A stretch of 64,000 nucleotides of DNA, taken from the NCBI RefSeq assembly GCF_015706575.1, contig NW_024037057.1, forward strand, positions 7,807,203 through 7,871,202, in the 5' to 3' direction. Within the stretch, counting starts at the first letter, position 1. Every line of letters begins with the position of its first letter. Positions 1-11,400 of the stretch are shown in pieces. Both the position numbers and the translations under genes were made by a program. The DNA is from Patiria miniata (lineage: Eukaryota; Echinodermata; Asteroidea; Valvatida; Asterinidae). Under the pieces are notes generated by a model, which saw nothing but the letters and a program-made list of their open reading frames with translations, was not told the origin of the DNA and searched no databases.

Positions 1-3000
1 TGTGAAGACACAACCCAAGAAAGATCTGAAGGACTCTTTAAGCAAAATGGGAGGTGTGTCTAAATCTGCACTCAGGGCTGTTGGGAAATCTGTTTCCGAT
101 GCTAAGTTAAACGGTCAGGAGCTCCTAATGCCTGGAAAGAGAAGAGAAATTCCTCTCGTTGACAGATCTGAAGAAAAAGAAGAAGCTGGGAGTGCCAAGA
201 AATCTCTCAGCCCCATCAGTCCTAAACTCCCGAATCCCGCTGCTACAAAGTTCCACTGGAATAAGTTCAAGTCTCCCGAAGTGTCGCCGCGAAGTGATTC
301 TTCACAGGAGATTCCACGAGACCCCAGAATCATCAAAGAGCACACGCCAGTCATCCAAGACATCATGGAATACATGCATATGGGGCAGCTGCAATCTGGG
401 CCCACGCCAATTCCTTGGAAACCGAGAGAGAAGATCTCATCCACAAGCAGCTGCCTGAATCCTGCCAAGTCCAGTACGCTCGTCAAGACGCGGCGAAGGA
501 TCGCAAGCACCAAGGAGCCTCTAAAAAGACCCTCAGTCAAAGGCAGCCTCCGGAAGATCGCCATCATGGGTCAGAACACGCAGAAAGGAAAAGCCGGTAG
601 GCCTGGAAGTGGTGGGAAGTTGCGGCCTGGAAGTGGCGGGAAGTCGCGACAAAAGGCTAAAAAGAAGCAAGAGCCAGATGCCATCAGCATGCAGAGGAAG
701 GGAAAATTGAGACCGCTGAGATCCAAGTCAAAAACCAGTCTCAGATCTGGCAAGCTTCACTTGCTGAGTGAGGCCGACTCTACCACTAAAGCGTTTATCA
801 CTGGTCAGGGCTGGCATATCCAGACGGAGAAGAACGAGACATCGGACGTCATCATCCACAATCGGTCTGCTCTGGATAGCTCCTGCGATTCATCCTCAGA
901 GGAGGATGCCCCTGAAGGAAGTCCCAAACTCAGTCCCCACAACACTCTCATGCTGAACGAGCTGTGCAAGATTCATTCTCTCAGTCCTGCCGTCATTAAC
1001 AACATCGCAAACATCATGAGTCCGTTAGAGGTGGGAACGCCCTTCTTCATCCCGGACACAATGGGAGCAATCAAAGAGTTCGGAGACTCCCTCAAAAGCA
1101 ACAGCTCCGTCGAGACTGATCAGCAGAGCCAAGGAAGCAGCTCAAAGAAGTTCACTTTTGAGAAAGGGAGCGTTGAAAGGCTGGCAATAGAAGGAAGCGA
1201 CCATCCAGAAGAACCTTGCAACATCTTGGAGAATACTGAGCCAGGAATGGACCCCACAAATGCTCATCAATTATCTATCAACCTGAAGCCACTTTCACTG
1301 GGCAACACAGAGGAATCAAAGTCTGACACAGAGTTGGCTGCATCAGCAGAAAAGAGAGAAACTTATCCAGGCGGAGTCGACTATGGAGAGGATGGGGGAA
1401 GTCAGACCGATACTCCAAGAATAATCACCTCAGGGACACCAAACAGCCTGGCAGAACGAGGCATGGGTGACATAGACGGCGAAGATGTATCCTCATATGA
1501 AACCAACCCAGACTTCCTCCGAGTGCTCAGATTACAGGATTCGACCTCGCCAAACGCCTCGCCAAGAAGTACGATGTTAAGAACAGAGCTTGCTAAGGAG
1601 AGATCAAAGATGGGGAATGCCGAAGACTGGAGTGCACTTCCCGAGCCTCCTGTGGAACCAAACGGAGAGCGTGACACCACCTCTGCTAACAAGGTATCTC
1701 ACAAACCCCCTCTGCCATCCAAGATAAACACCAACATCTCAGAGCTGACACGGGTCCCTCGGGGGAGCATTAAAAGAAGACACAGCGAGCCTCCTGCTCA
1801 GGTCTCCAAAAACAAACAGGATGCAGCGGAGAAGCAGGAAGACATCAGAAATGTCGTTCCGGTCAAGAACTCCTGGAAGGAGGAGTCCGCAACTGCGAAC
1901 CAGGAATCAACCTTCTTGGAGGCTCAAAGGTTCGAGGACCATGGGTCACAGTTGAGGTCAAATTGGAGAGAACGTAGCCAGGTGCAGGACATGATATCGC
2001 CCTTGAAGAGCCGACTTCCTGATAAGAACTTCAGCCCGCCATCATCGTCCAAGGAGTCACCAACTCGAAGGAGAGGGAATTCGATGCCGGATGTCATCAG
2101 TCCAAAGCATCATCACGAGCAACACAAGTGAGTTCATTTCATATCATCACATCTTGACCCTTGTAGGCTACCTGGCGTGTTGCCGCCTTTTACTATAGCT
2201 AGTCATACTTCAATTTTGTTTTTCCAGTCGGTAAAAGATAGATTGGGTTAAGAAATGAATCTTTTTCACTTTTTGGTGTTAAGATTTTATGGGATTCCAA
2301 AGCTGATTTTTTTGGCAATTTCCGTTTCAGTCACTTTTTTTTTCAACCAAATTGATGATCAAACTTGACAATGTTGGTTCTCGGTTGGCTCCCCATCCAG
2401 TGATCTGCTGGGTCCTATGCCGTATCCAACTTAGCCAGGACTTCACATCCTGTGTCGATAACCGTGTCGCTGCGACCCATATGCTTGGCGAATGGCACGT
2501 ACATGTAATTATTTTTCTCGGGTACTTACGTTTTACTTCGTAATCTGAACAGCTCTCCACTCTTCCCGCCTTCCCAACGAGGAATTTATTTGTGTGCGTT
2601 TCTCTTGGCAGATCCAAGAAGAGTAGTTCGGAAGAGGCATCTAACAAGCATCTGTCAAGTAACCTGCCATCTCAACGCAAGCCCAGCAACTACTCTGAGG
2701 GTTCTGAAGTCTTCCTCAACGATGTCGCCGAAAATGACGATGGTGACGACGATGACGCGATCGTACATGACAAGGAGCAGCTCTTGACCGAGCACGTGCA
2801 GCACATGTCCTTGAACGCCATGCAGGAGCTGAACACGGTCCTGTCGCAGACCGGGGACGTTCATTTTGACTTCCCGTCGCCGACTCTCCAACCGCAGTCC
2901 AGAGAGGGCGACGCAGAGTCCGTCGGGTTTGGAGCCGAGGCCTCTGATTGGTTGAACCAGAGCCTGGCAGCGTCAGAGGCGAGTGACATCCTGACCAGGA

Positions 3001-6000
3001 CTTTCTCAGCTATGAGTAGTGAGGTACCTATTTGGAGTTTCATGTTAAAGAGATTCTTAAAGGGAATATACATCATTGGCTTTTGTTGTAATTTTCAGAA
3101 ACAAAATATTAGAGGGGTTAGTATAATAGATCAAATATTGTTACACTGACATGTATGAAGTTTTGTGCTCGAAAATGCTGGAAAAACCAAGAAATACAAA
3201 ACTGTTCAAGTAGTCTGGTTCCTCGACTCCACTAAATATAAAATGGATCAATTTAACAGATGCCGAAAATTTGTAAGGTAAGGGTACCGGTCTAGCTGAC
3301 CTGCACCCGTTCATGAACATGTAACCAATAGCAAACAAAATTTGGACTGAATTAATGGTAAATTTGGAGCAGTAGTTGAAAAATAGTTAGGTTTTTCCAA
3401 CGGTGGTCAGCCGACCACCGCTGGAAATTTTTTACAAAAATATCATTTTTTTTTTTAAATGAGTTCACATCCGGTGCCTTAATTTTACAGGATGCTTTAG
3501 ACAGTCATTTACCATCATCCTATTAAGTATTATTTCGTAAAAACTTGGGAAACTTATTTTTCGATGTTTGCAAATGTTGTATATTCCCTTTAAGACATAC
3601 TGCCAGTAGGCATTTAATTATAGGTATTTCTCCCTTTAAGCGCTTGCAACTGAAAATCAAAGCACTTTACATTATTGTTACCTTTGATTGTCATGCCAAT
3701 GAAACATTCCAAAGACAATCTCAGCTCCCTAGGGAGTATAGAGCACGATGCTGCCATTTCAGCGCAAAGCAGCTTAAATCAACCACAATAACCATCTCTG
3801 CCCTCACAGGTACCCATTTACTCCTGGGTGGGTAGCAGCAATGAGCGACAAAGTGCCTTGCCCAAGGACACACACACCATGACCCCAGGCTGGACTCGAA
3901 CCCAGGACCTGCGGAATTACCGACAGACGCTCCCTTAACCTGTATTCTATGAACCTGGATCCGAAATCTAGTGCCAAGTTTCGTCAACTTGGGCTTGATT
4001 TTCTGCTTACTGTGTGATTGTTTTGCTTTTCAGCTGCAGAACACTCAGTCCAGCGGTCTGAGCAGCGAACGAAGTCACAGCTCAAGCACCAACTTGTCCG
4101 AATCAGAGGGAGGGTTGCTCCATTGGAAGAAGGGCAACATCCTCGGCAGGGGTGCCTTTGGAGTGGTAAGACATTGGATACATTTGTAAAAGGGCAATTC
4201 CAAAGAAGTTATCTCCTGTTTCTAAACTAATAACAACGCACTTAACAGCTGATTTCTCCCTAAATGGGATGCTAGTCCATCGCTGGTTACATCTCAGTTA
4301 AATGCTGGTACCCATTTATACTCCTGGGTGGAGAGGGCAGGCATGAGAATTTTCCTGTTTGAACAGGAATTCCTTTGTTGTTTTTTTTGCCCAAATTTTG
4401 GCGCTTTTTAAAAAATATATTTTGAGTCTGTTTTATTGGGGGTTTTTGCCTGATTTCACATCTTTTTTCTGTTTTTGCACAAGTTTTCTGGTTTTTTTTC
4501 ATTGAAATTCGTTGTCATGCCTGGAGAGGCAAGTTTAGATAAAGTGGCTTGCCTAAGGACACAACATACAATTAGCAGCTGAATTTGAACCCCTGACCTT
4601 CTGATCATGAGTCACGAACCCTAACCACTACGCCACACTGCCTCACAATATTTCAGACATTTAACTCATGGCTGTGATTGGTGGAAACACAACGGATCAG
4701 TCATTTCACAACACTTCCTAAAAAGGAACTAATTGTTTTTCCTGATCAGGTGTATTGCGGCTTGACCAACACCGGCCAGCTGATTGCCGTCAAGCAGGTG
4801 GAGCTGAGCGACAAGGACAACAAGCATAAATCCAGACAGCAGTATGAGAAACTACAAGAGGAGGTGGAGCTACTGAAGACACTCAGACATCGGAATATTG
4901 TAGGGTGAGCATCTGGGGGGAAGCTTGAGGAAAGAGTCAATCACAAGTCAGATCACAAGTCAGATCCCAAACACATCACAATTCAAATCACAAGCCTGTC
5001 AAGTCAGATCACAAGTCAGATCCCAAACACATCACAATTCAAATCACAAGCCTGTCAAGTCAGATCACAAGTCAGATCCCAAACACATCACAATTCAAAT
5101 CACAAGCCTGTCAAGTCAGATCACAAGTCAGATCCCAAACACATCACAATTCAAATCACAAGCCTGTCAAGTCAGATCATAAGTCAAATCCCAAACACAT
5201 CACAAGTCAAATCACAAGCCTGTCAAGTCAGATCACAAGTCAGATCACAAACACATCACAATTCAAATCACAAGCCTGTCAAGTCAGATCACAAGTCAGA
5301 TCACAAACACATCACAATTCAAATCACAAGCCTGTCAAGTCAGATCACAAGTCAGATCCCAAACACATCACAATTCAAATCACAAGCCTGTCAAGTCAGA
5401 TCACAAGTCAGATCACAAACACATCACAATTCAAATCACAAGCCTGTCAAGTCAAATCACAAGTCAAATCCAAAGCATGTCACAAGTCAAATCACAGGCT
5501 CGCCACAAGTCAATGACAAGTCCCTCAAAACATTTTGTTCGGGTGCTTAGAGTAACAGAAAAGTAGAGACAGGCGAGTGTAATCCATCTGCAGTGTTCTC
5601 CAACCTGTAAAAATACCCTGGTGCCCAGCCATGCTTTCGGAGGCACCCCCCATGCTTTCGGAGGCACCCCCCATGCTTCAAAAGTCGCCGCCATGCTTTG
5701 ATTTTTTTTTTTTTAAATAATATAAAAGACAAACAAGAGACTACCCTTACCCTCCAGGGTATATTTTGGCCAGAAACTCTGCCAAAAGCAGTAACACGCA
5801 ACACTTGTCAAAATGACAAGCCTGCCCACTGTAGCAATCCATCAGGTCAAAAGTCTCAAGGCCAAACTGCCTCAGAGTCCCTGGTCACTGATGTGTTAAG
5901 GGAACAAATGATGCTCAGCCAGTATTGTACTTAACTGTTAGAAATGGCCTAAAAGCGGTTATCCGTACGTAAATTACATGTTCATCTGCAAATAGTGCCC

Positions 6001-9000
6001 CCTAGCATAAAGAAATGTACATGTATGTCTGCAAATAGCGCCCCTAGCATGTAGCGCTCCCCCCCCCCTGCCTTTTTGACGGAGCACCAACCTTTAATTT
6101 CAAAGTTGGAGAACACTGATATGATGTCCATATGATTAAAGCCTGAAAGTTTCTCAATTCATTTTCTGTTTTTCCTTCTCAACCGTCTAGGTTTCTCGGC
6201 GTCTCCCTTGAAGGCAGCACGGTCAACATCTTCATGCAGTACATCCCCGGTGGGTCGATCGCCTCCCTCCTGGCACGCTTCGGGGCCTTGGAGGAGCCCG
6301 TCTTCTGTCGCTACACCAAACAGATCCTGCAAGGGACGGAGTACCTGCATGCCAAGAACGTCATCCACAGGTGAGATCAGAGGGAATTGCTAAGGCGAGC
6401 CCTCAAATTAGAATCCCTCCCCAGACCGTTCGGGGTTGAGCCCGCCCAGTATGTTGGAAGGGATTGGGACCTTGCATGGAACCGATCGGCCTGGATTAAC
6501 TCCACCAGGCTTCTGCACCATGGCTCTGGCTCAACACAAAGGAACCAATTTGCGACGCGCTAATCCTCCGGTAGGCAACAATGACTGTGATGAGCTTCAT
6601 AGAAGTTGCCGCTGGTAATCCCAGCGGGCCGAATAATCCTCCCAACAATGGCTAGACTTCAATTTATGTTGCCTATTGTGAAACCCTGAGTCACCAGTTT
6701 GGACCGATTGGGGCGTCACGCGCTTCAGTGACCGGGCGCCTTCTGGCTTCGTACCGATTGGGGTGAAAGAAATTAGCATACCGGACCCGGTACCCGAACG
6801 GTCTGTTATCTGATGGCTCGCCTAAGCATACAAAATTTTGCTGAGCGTGAATCGTCTTATGTGATAAGTCAAGCCCTTCGGAAAAATCCAGTTCGGTATT
6901 TCAACTGCGAATGTGCACAATGATATAGGTCACTGGTCATTCGGGATAGTCGAATGTTTCGAAGGCGCGTGAATGCGGGCGCACGACGCTTGCGTGTAAA
7001 TTACCAGCAGAATGGGCGTGCGCGCGACATCGCGTGACTTCATGTCAGCTATGTTGATCCCGAATGACCTCGGTTCATTGAAATACCGAACTGGCTTTTT
7101 GCTTAAACATTGCTTGGCAGATTTACGTGCTAAGCGTGAATTAGCTTGAAACCAGTGACTTGCAATAGACAAAAGCATGGCATTTTGGCCGGCGATTGTT
7201 TTTTTTCTAAGCCCACAATTTCTGTGCTTACCACATTTACGTGCCAAAAACTAGTCACAAGAGGTCGACATTGTCTTACTTTTTCGAAAGCCGCATTTTT
7301 ATGCAAAACAAGTAATGTCTGTGCTTCGATATATACTTTTTTTTAAACCCCAAACACTATATTTCATATTTTAAAAATCTATGGCACCAAAAATAATAAT
7401 GACTGGAAAGCAATTTCATAAGCTACATTAAGATGAAACAGTTACTGAAATTGCTCAATCCATTCAAAGAATATCACCATTTAAACACAATGACCCTAAA
7501 ATCTCTTTCGTCCAAAAAATGCAATTTCAAGAATCTATTGTTTTCAAACATCACCAGCAATTAAACCTCAGTTCAAAAGTTAAAAAAAAATTATCAAAGT
7601 CCTTTAAAGGCCCGTCTTTTAAAAAGAAAGTGGTTTTATATAAAATTATATTATTTGCCTAACCAGGGTTGTTAATAAAGATATTGTGTACTACAGTTGT
7701 TGACAGTTGTTGAAACGAGTATTCAGTGTCATTTTCTGTGTTGTTCCAAACAATCAGAATACACAATAAATTGTGAAATATAATTTTGGGGTTTGGGTTC
7801 CGCTTTTTTTGACTCACCCTGTAGTTCTTCCGATGATGCTTTGCATGAAATGTAAGCTTGGTTGTACCGACAACAACATTTCTGTGAAGTGAATGTACCA
7901 TATTGTTCATATGATTCATAAGACCAAGACTGAGTCACAGACTGACCGACTGACCGAATGACCGACTGACTGACGATCACAGTCACTGACTTCAATCATT
8001 TTCCTGAATATTTCAGAGACATCAAAGGAGCCAACATCATGCTCATGTCCAACGGCGTCATCAAGCTGATCGACTTCGGCTGCGCCAAGAGGCTCTGCAT
8101 CAACATCAGCCAGAGCCAGAACCTCCTGAAATCCATGAGGGGTACGCCATACTGGATGGCACCGGAAGTGATCATGGAGACTGGGCACGGCAAGAAATCT
8201 GATATATGGTGAGTCTTGAGTGACTGAGCGAAATGATCGTTGAGAGTTGGGTAGTGAGTTATCAGATTGGATGGCACAGGAAGTTGTCATGCAAAGCAGG
8301 CATGGCAAGAAATCCGATTATGGTGAGTCTTGACTAAGTGAGCGAAATGATCGTTGAGAGTTGGGTAGTGAGTTATCAGATTGGATGGCACCGGAAGTCG
8401 TCATGGAGACCGGGCACGGCAAGAAATCCGATATATGGTGAGTCTTGACCGAGTGGCCGAAATGATCGTTGAGAGTTGGGTAGTGAGTTATCAGATTGGA
8501 TGGCACAGGAAGTCGTCATGCAAATCAGGCACGGCAAGAAATCCGATATAAGGTGAGTCTTGAGTGACTGAGCGAAACGATCGTTGAGAGTTGGGTAGTG
8601 AGTTATCAGATTGGATGGCACAGGAAGTTGTCGTGCAAATCAGGCACGGCAAGAAATCCGATATATGGTGAGTCTTGACTGAGTGAGCGAAATGATCGTT
8701 GAGAGTTGGGTAGTGAGTTATCCGATTGGATGGCACAGGAAGTTGTCATGCAAATCAGGCACAGCAAGAAATCCGATATATGGTGAGTCTTGACTGAGTG
8801 AGCAAAATGATCGTTGAGAGTTGGGTAGTGAGTTAGCTGATTGAAGTTATCGTGGAAACCGGGCACTGAAGAAATGTAATGTATGGCGAGTCTTGAGTGA
8901 GTGGGCGACATGATCAGTGAGTGTTGGGTAGTGAGTTACCCGATGGGATGGCACAGGAAGTCGGCAAGAAATCCGATATATGGCGAGTCTTGAGTGAGTG

Positions 9001-10786
9001 AGCGAATGCTGAGTGAGTGTTGGGTAGTATGAGAGTAGTAAGACAGCAGAAAGGTTTTTTTTTTTAATTGGATATTGGACTTATAAATGAATTGTTATCA
9101 CTTTCGATTTCTTGAGATCGACTTGTCGGGAAATGTGATAACTTGTGATGACTTATTATGACTTGTAATTCGTTGTGAATGACTTTCGATGGACAAACAA
9201 GTAATATCGATGACTTTTGGTTGACTTGTGAGTGAGTTGTGAGTGAGTTGTGATGAATTGTTGTAATAGTTGATAAGAACTTGTAATTACTTATGAATGA
9301 CCCGTGGAAGTAATTTTGTGATGACTTGTGATGACTTGTGATTGACTTGTGATTGGCTTGTGATTGACTTGTGATTGACTTGTGATGACTAGTGATTGAC
9401 TTGTGATTGACTTGTGATGATTTGTGTTGACTCTGATGGCATACGATTGACTCGCGATGACGTGATTGACCTACGATGTCTTGTGACTGACTTGTGACAA
9501 CTTACATCTTGTGATTGACTTGCGATGGAACGTGATAACTTGTGATGACTTGTGATTGACCTATGATGTCTTGTGACTGACTTGTGATTGCTTCCAACCC
9601 ATTTCCCTAGGAGTATCGGCTGCACAGTGTTTGAGATGGCCACCAGGAAGCCTCCGTGGTCTGAGATGCCGCCCATGTCGGCCATCTTTGCCATCGGCTC
9701 CGGAGGACCGGTCCCTCAACTGCCGGAGCGATTCTCCTGCTATGCCCGAGAGTTTGTCAACGCCTGCTTGACAAGGTCAGTCCTAAAAGGGGTCAAAGTC
9801 TTAACCCTTTTGTCACAGTAGCATTATTTCACGAGGCAAAGCCGAGTAAAACGGAAAAGTCCAAATTTTACCAAGCGATAATATTCCTCCCATTTCACAA
9901 TTTAAAGCCACTCAATATTTGTTTCATATACATTTAACTGGCATATTCATTTGATTTACAGTTAAAATGAACTTCTATTTCAATACAAAATTGGTGGGAA
10001 ATGCATTTCTCTCTTCCAAACCACCCCTTCACGAAATGTTTGAACCCAACTCTGTAGCTACTGGCTCTTTGGAACAATACGCGCTACGCGCAACGCTCAA
10101 CGCTCACACCAGCATGTATTTGCACACAAATACTGCGTCATGGAACAAGGATGATCCTAACTGTTGAATAGTAAATCCCATTCACCATGAGCGAATGGGA
10201 CTTTTTGAGCCTCGGCGTGAATGGGAGCAATAACGAATGTCACATGATATGAGTTCCACCAATTAAATAACAAGGATATACATGTCGGTTATATAATACT
10301 CACTGTAGCGCCCAAAACTGCTTGAGCACTCTATGGTTTTGTTGATTCTTCAGTAAATAAACTCATTGTTATAAATTGCTCAGCACAGAAAATAATTTGC
10401 TTAAAACAGACAGGGTACCAGCCAACCCATCATGTAATGCACATTGTTTGTGTCTGGTTCCCAGCAAATATTTGCTGAGCAAAATATATTTTCTAAGCTG
10501 ATATTTTATCTTTTGGAGCTCTATGAAATTAGCCCCTGCTATAAAAGGGAACAATTTTGTTCTTGTTTTGATATTTAGAGAACAGAATGAGAGACCGACA
10601 GCCACGCAGCTCCTGACGCATAGCTTCATCCGGAAGAGGCGAGAGAGAGGACGCGACCGCTTCGAGACGCGTATCTCATCCTCCACCATGGAAGACGCCA
10701 ACATCACCTTCAAGGAGCAAGTAGGCTCCGAGGACGATAGACACGAGACGGAGAAGAGGACCCGAAAGCGGGAACACTTCTCGTGA
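1..10786 (+). CDS. MAP3K19: MAP3K19/YSK4-like serine/threonine protein kinase, 5' partial, 8 exons in window
   Basis: STE-group MAP kinase kinase kinase, expected to phosphorylate MAP2Ks. Exons: <2-2127, 2612-3023, 4034-4165, 4750-4904, 6191-6370, 8017-8208, 9611-9775, 10579-10786 (TGA 10784-10786); phases agree at every junction, giving 1189 residues in the window. Residues 1 to about 870 are low-complexity, rich in Ser, Lys and acidic residues, with no domain I recognise. The kinase domain is C-terminal, as in vertebrate MAP3K19: glycine loop GRGAFGV (about 884-890), catalytic Lys in AVKQVEL (905), HRDIKGAN (catalytic Asp 1003), DFGCAKR (Asp 1021), GTPYWMAPEV (Glu 1052), and the closing RPTATQLLTHSF (about 1126-1137). 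All key catalytic residues are present. The segments IPGGSIASLL, FCRYTKQILQG and SIGCTVFEMAT point to MAP3K19 rather than MAP3K1/2/3. A charged tail of about 52 residues follows the domain. The frame is open at the left edge, so the start codon is outside. Confidence 0.93.
2128..2611 (+). other. Kinase intron 1
   Basis: Intron with donor GTGAGT at 2128 and a TTGGCAG acceptor at 2611. It interrupts a lysine codon (phase 2). No repeat or RNA gene was recognised in it. Confidence 0.85.
3550..3595. repeat. Dispersed repeat fragment (second copy at 45045-45085)
   Basis: A block including TGTTTGCAAATGTTG followed by TCCCTTTAA occurs here and again, in the same orientation, about 41.5 kb away inside the IL-17 region. 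The family is not recognised; it could be the edge of a SINE or miniature transposon. Confidence 0.55.
3808..3945 (-). repeat. tRNA-derived SINE, minus strand
   Basis: Read on the minus strand it has a B-box (GGTTCGAGTCC, 3892-3902), then the block TGTCCTTGGGCAAGGCACTT common to many tRNA-derived SINE bodies, then a short block ending AATGGGTACC. The A-box end is degenerate. It lies in kinase intron 2. Confidence 0.75.
4300..4645 (-). repeat. tRNA-derived SINE, minus strand, split by an insertion
   Basis: On the minus strand there is an A-box (TGGCGTAGTGG, 4625-4635), a B-box (GGTTCAAATTC, 4581-4591) and the conserved CCTTAGGCAAG block. The AATGGGTACC tail block is displaced to 4305-4325 by roughly 170 bp of T-rich sequence. 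It lies in kinase intron 3 and belongs to the same general class as the SINE at 3808-3945. Confidence 0.72.
4932..5520. repeat. 56-bp minisatellite in kinase intron 4
   Basis: About nine to ten copies of a 56-bp unit rich in the core CACAAGTC; successive copies of CACAAGCCTGTCAAGTC are spaced 56 bp. The array begins about 30 bp after the exon-4 donor. CACAAGTC is the reverse complement of the GACTTGTG core that makes up the arrays at 9110-9595 and 34773-35035. Confidence 0.92.
5521..6190 (+). other. Rest of kinase intron 4
   Basis: Holds two small tandem duplications, near 5630-5700 (ATGCTTTCGGAGGCACC) and near 5985-6055 (TCTGCAAATAG with GCCCCTAGCAT). No gene was seen. The acceptor is CTCAACCGTCTAG at 6190. 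Confidence 0.7.
6388..6828. mobile_element. Miniature inverted-repeat element (about 440 bp) in kinase intron 5
   Basis: The ends are imperfect inverted repeats of about 55-60 bp: GCTAAGGCGAGCC at the left matches, inverted, GGCTCGCCTAAGC at the right, and AGACCGTTCGGG continues the match inward. There is no coding capacity. The superfamily is not assigned because the target duplication is unclear. Confidence 0.75.
6887..7100. mobile_element. Second inverted-repeat element in kinase intron 5
   Basis: CCAGTTCGGTATTTCA near 6888 is matched, inverted, by TGAAATACCGAACTGG near 7078-7094, with further inner matches (GGTCATTCGGGAT against ATCCCGAATGACC). The whole segment can fold back on itself, as a miniature transposon would. 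The rest of the intron, 7101-8016, is AT-rich and without recognised features. Confidence 0.7.
8265..9005 (+). repeat. Tandem array of copies of the exon-6 3' end with its 5' splice site
   Basis: Seven copies follow the real exon at a period of about 115 bp (last two about 100 bp). Each holds the exon segment from TGGATGGCAC to GATATATG followed by a donor. GTGAGT donors lie at 8209 (real), 8323, 8438, 8553, 8668 and 8783; the last two copies have GCGAGT at about 8886 and 8983. The copy at 8383-8437 still encodes an APEVVMETGHGKKSDIW-like peptide; others carry replacements such as CAG for CCG. Units begin after an AG (TTATCAG), so each is a possible 58-nt mini-exon, but without a pyrimidine tract. 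Confidence 0.93.
9110..9595 (+). repeat. GACTTGTGATT minisatellite in kinase intron 6
   Basis: Dense short repeats of GACTTGTGATT (11-12 bp) and variants fill the intron up to the exon-7 acceptor (CCCTAG at 9605-9610). The same core is found inverted in intron 4 and again at 34773-35035. Confidence 0.9.
9776..10578 (+). other. Kinase intron 7
   Basis: AT-rich intron. A short palindrome pairs TCCCATTC with GAATGGGA near 10168-10195. An imperfect inverted repeat lies near 10376-10490 (GCTCAGCA against TGCTGAGC), possibly a small transposon remnant. No gene was seen. Confidence 0.65.
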
Positions 10787-11400
10787 GTGTCTTTCAGAAT
10801 CAATTCCTCCAGGGAGCAAGGACGCGATTGCTTTGATACGCGTATCTCCTCCACCTTGGAAGATGCCAACATCCCCTTCAAGGAGCAAGTAGGCCCCGAG
10901 GATGATACACGCGAGACGGAGAAGAGGACCCCCCGAAAGTGGGAACACTTCTTGTGAGTGTCTTTCAGAAGTTATTCCTGCGGTAGGGAGCAAGGACGCG
11001 ATTGCTTTGAGACGTGTATCTCCTCCTCCACCTTGGAAGACGCCAACATCACCTTCAAGGAGCAAGTAGGCTCCGAGGACGATAGACACGAGACAGAGAA
11101 GAGGACCCGAAAGCGGGAACACTTCTCGTGAGTGTCTTACGGAGCGGGGATATGGTTGCTCTCAAGAAGCATATCTCCTCCTCCACAACAAGGGAAGATG
11201 CCAACATCACCTTCAAGCATTGTCAAGGAGCAAGTAGGCTCCGAGGACGATAGACACGAGACGGAGAAAAGAACCTGAAAGCGGGAACACTTCTCGTGAG
11301 TGTCTTTCAGAATTATTCCTACGTTGGGGAACTTGGACGCGATCGCTTCGAGATGTGAGTCTCCTTTTCTACCATGGAAGACACCAGCATCACCTTCATT
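10787..11400 (+). repeat. Tandem copies of the kinase C-terminal coding segment after the stop codon
   Basis: The last-exon stretch encoding the charged tail (10642-10786 plus about 25 bp) is repeated about four times: near 10814-10985, 10986-11140, 11141-11325 and a partial copy to about 11400. Copies keep ATGGAAGACGCCAACATCAC-type sequence and end in TCGTGAGTGTC, so each carries the stop codon inside a GTGAGT donor-like motif followed by TCTTTCAG. As the real exon has an in-frame TGA in the first copy, the others are read as 3' UTR. Confidence 0.9.

Larger units (their letters stand above)
3024..4033 (+). other. Kinase intron 2 with a dispersed repeat, a hairpin and a SINE
   Basis: Phase-0 intron. 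It contains a perfect-stem palindrome near 3395-3425, a short dispersed repeat at 3550-3595 also present at 45045-45085, and a minus-strand tRNA-derived SINE at 3808-3945. The rest is AT-rich and shows nothing further. Confidence 0.8.

Noticed and set aside
115-567. Minus-strand 150-codon open frame
   Set aside because: Antisense shadow of the first kinase exon.
4932-5520. CRISPR-like regular repeat
   Set aside because: No unique spacers; a direct minisatellite in a eukaryotic intron.
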